The notes below the pieces were generated by a model. That model saw only the letters and a list, made by a program, of their open reading frames with translations. It did not search any database and had not been told where the DNA came from. The translations under genes were made by a program, and so were the position numbers. Shown piece after piece: positions 15,336 through 16,223 of a DNA stretch of 16,223 nucleotides. The number at the start of each line of letters is the position of its first letter. Position 1 is the first letter of the stretch. Location of the stretch: the NCBI GenBank assembly GCA_021785095.1, contig JAJYGM010000385.1:1-16223 (forward strand), given 5' to 3'. The stretch is from Actinomycetes bacterium (GTDB taxonomy: Bacteria; Actinomycetota; Acidimicrobiia; Acidimicrobiales; Bog-793).

Positions 15336-15936
15336 ATGAACTTGGCTGAGTGGGCTGAGGCCCAGAACATCCACCCCCAGACCGCCGACCGTTGGTTCCG
15401 GCAAGGCAGGCTACCGGCGCCTGCTCGTCGGGTGGGCGGGCTCATCATGGTGGGAGACCTCTCCGGCGAGAATCCACAGCCTGACGAGAAGACCGCCGTC
15501 TATGCCCGCGTCTCCTCGGTCGACCAGAAGGCCGACCTCGACGCCCCGGTGGCGAGGGTCACCACCTGGGCCACCTCGAACGGGTACTCGGTCGACCAAG
15601 TGGTGACCGAGGTCGGCTCTGCGCTCAACGGCAAGCGGCGGAAGTTCCTGGCGCTCCTTTCGGACCCCACGGTGACGACGATCATCGTCGAACACCGGGA
15701 CCGCTTCGCCTAGGTTCGGGGCCGAGTACGTGGCCGGAGCCCTCGACGCCGGGGATCGCCGCATGGTGGTAGTCGATGACGGAGAAGTCGACGACGACCT
15801 CGTGTTGGACATGACCGAGCTCATGACCTCTTTGTGCGCCCGCCTCTACGGGCGCCGTTCGGCAGCCCATCGGGCGGCCAAGGCTGTCGAGGCGGCGACG
15901 AGCGGAGCCACTGTCGGTGGTGGTCGCGATGGCTGA
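15336..15936 (+). pseudogene. tnpA: IS607 TnpA serine recombinase, split by a one-base frameshift
   Basis: The first frame gives a MerR-like helix-turn-helix (LAEWAEAQNIHPQTADRW) and the catalytic segment YARVSS (Ser60), then VEHRDRFA and TAG at 15711. Dropping the T at 15711 restores the family sequence RFGAEYV and continues to TGA 15934-15936 through the conserved DDDLVLDMTELMTSLCARLYGRR. The intact protein would be 200 residues, a normal TnpA length. The usual arginine-containing segment after the catalytic block (typically DLDRQVARV) reads DLDAPVARV, a further sign of decay or divergence. The start is ATG 15336 (or GTG 15333); AATACT at 15322-15327 could be a -10 for a leaderless message. 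TnpA normally cuts and joins circular single- or double-strand intermediates for transposition. A sequencing error or a programmed shift is possible; no slippery motif is obvious. Confidence 0.88.
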
Positions 15937-16223
15937 GGTCGCGGTCCTCGACGGAGCAGCAGCCCAGCCGGCGAGCGCGCCGAAGAAGCGCTTCCCCAAG
16001 GAGAAGTTCGCCATCCCCACCGGCTGGATCGCCAGAGGCTTCACCTTCGAGGTCGCATGGCCCGACGACCCCGATGCCGCATCCAAGATCCGCTCGCAGT
16101 TCGGTGGCCGCCGCTTCGCCTACAACTGGGCACTGGCCCAGGTGAAGGCGGACCTGGACGCAAAGAAGGCAGACCCCGCCCACGTCTCGGTGCCCTGGAA
16201 CCTCTACGCCCTGCGCAAGCGGT
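15929..16223 (+). CDS. tnpB: TnpB RNA-guided nuclease, N-terminal part (truncated by window end)
   Basis: ATG 15929 overlaps the tnpA tail by eight bases and the frame is open to the end of the window (98 codons). After a short Ala-rich leader come PKEKFAIPTGWIARGF and FGGRRFAYNWALAQVKADLD, then VPWNLYALRKR, the N-terminal signature of TnpB. TnpB proteins of IS605/IS607 elements are RuvC nucleases guided by an omega RNA made at the right end of the element, and are ancestors of Cas12. The RuvC catalytic residues and zinc ribbon would lie beyond the window, so activity cannot be judged. The coding frame seen here is intact, unlike tnpA. Confidence 0.9.
   Translation, partial: MAEVAVLDGAAAQPASAPKKRFPKEKFAIPTGWIARGFTFEVAWPDDPDAASKIRSQFGGRRFAYNWALAQVKADLDAKKADPAHVSVPWNLYALRKR

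Larger units (their letters stand above)
15310..16223 (+). mobile_element. IS607-family insertion sequence (left part; runs off the window)
   Basis: A serine recombinase gene overlapping a tnpB gene in the order tnpA-tnpB is the IS607 layout. These elements have no terminal inverted repeats and make no clear target duplication, so the left end cannot be fixed; it must lie between about 15310 and 15335 if hemE is intact. hemE keeps a normal C-terminus. The right end is beyond the window. Confidence 0.85.

Noticed and set aside
15700..15720. Programmed +1 frameshift in tnpA
   Set aside because: GCC before TAG offers no good re-pairing at CCT and no stimulatory signal is obvious; a plain insertion is simpler.

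Overview
The window is very GC-rich DNA from a bacterium. Its gene content points to the Actinobacteria: a three-helix Rieske protein, a di-heme QcrC, the actinobacterial subunit IV CtaF, the gene order ctaE-qcrC-qcrA-qcrB, and GTG starts. An Acidimicrobiia-like lineage is possible, but that is inference and nothing here proves it.

Layout from left to right. Positions 1-87 may hold the tail of a + strand gene. A divergent glycoside hydrolase family 1-like protein follows on the - strand (125-1621); its usual acid/base Glu is replaced by Gln. Next on the + strand are an enoyl-CoA hydratase (1847-2620) and a small tatA (2754-2948), then the cytochrome aa3 oxidase genes ctaC-ctaD-ctaF (3087-6195), joined by 4-base overlaps. 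Reading back towards them on the - strand is ctaE-qcrC-qcrA-qcrB (11502 to 7129) with an alpha/beta hydrolase gene (7004-6306) downstream. Beyond ctaE, on the same strand, lies a HelD-type helicase gene (14075-11661), which is divergent from hemE on the + strand (14239-15309). The right edge is an IS607-family element with a frameshifted serine recombinase gene (tnpA) and the start of tnpB, which runs off the window.

The core is an energy locus of about 8.4 kb. QcrCAB oxidises menaquinol and passes electrons through the di-heme QcrC to the CuA site of CtaC and on to the CtaD heme-copper centre; CtaE and CtaF complete the oxidase. In Actinobacteria these proteins form a III2-IV2 supercomplex. 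TatA beside the locus fits the need for twin-arginine export of the Rieske domain, and hemE lies on the route to the hemes of these enzymes.

No undescribed multi-gene system is evident. The points most worth a second look are: a 9-bp perfect inverted repeat with the putative ctaC -10 hexamer as its exact centre; a GH1-like protein missing its acid/base; departures from family norm in CtaC, CtaD and QcrC; an unusual number of near-perfect short tandem duplications (12, 14, 18, 21, 24 and 30 bp) in genes and promoters; and a one-base frameshift in the IS607 recombinase gene.
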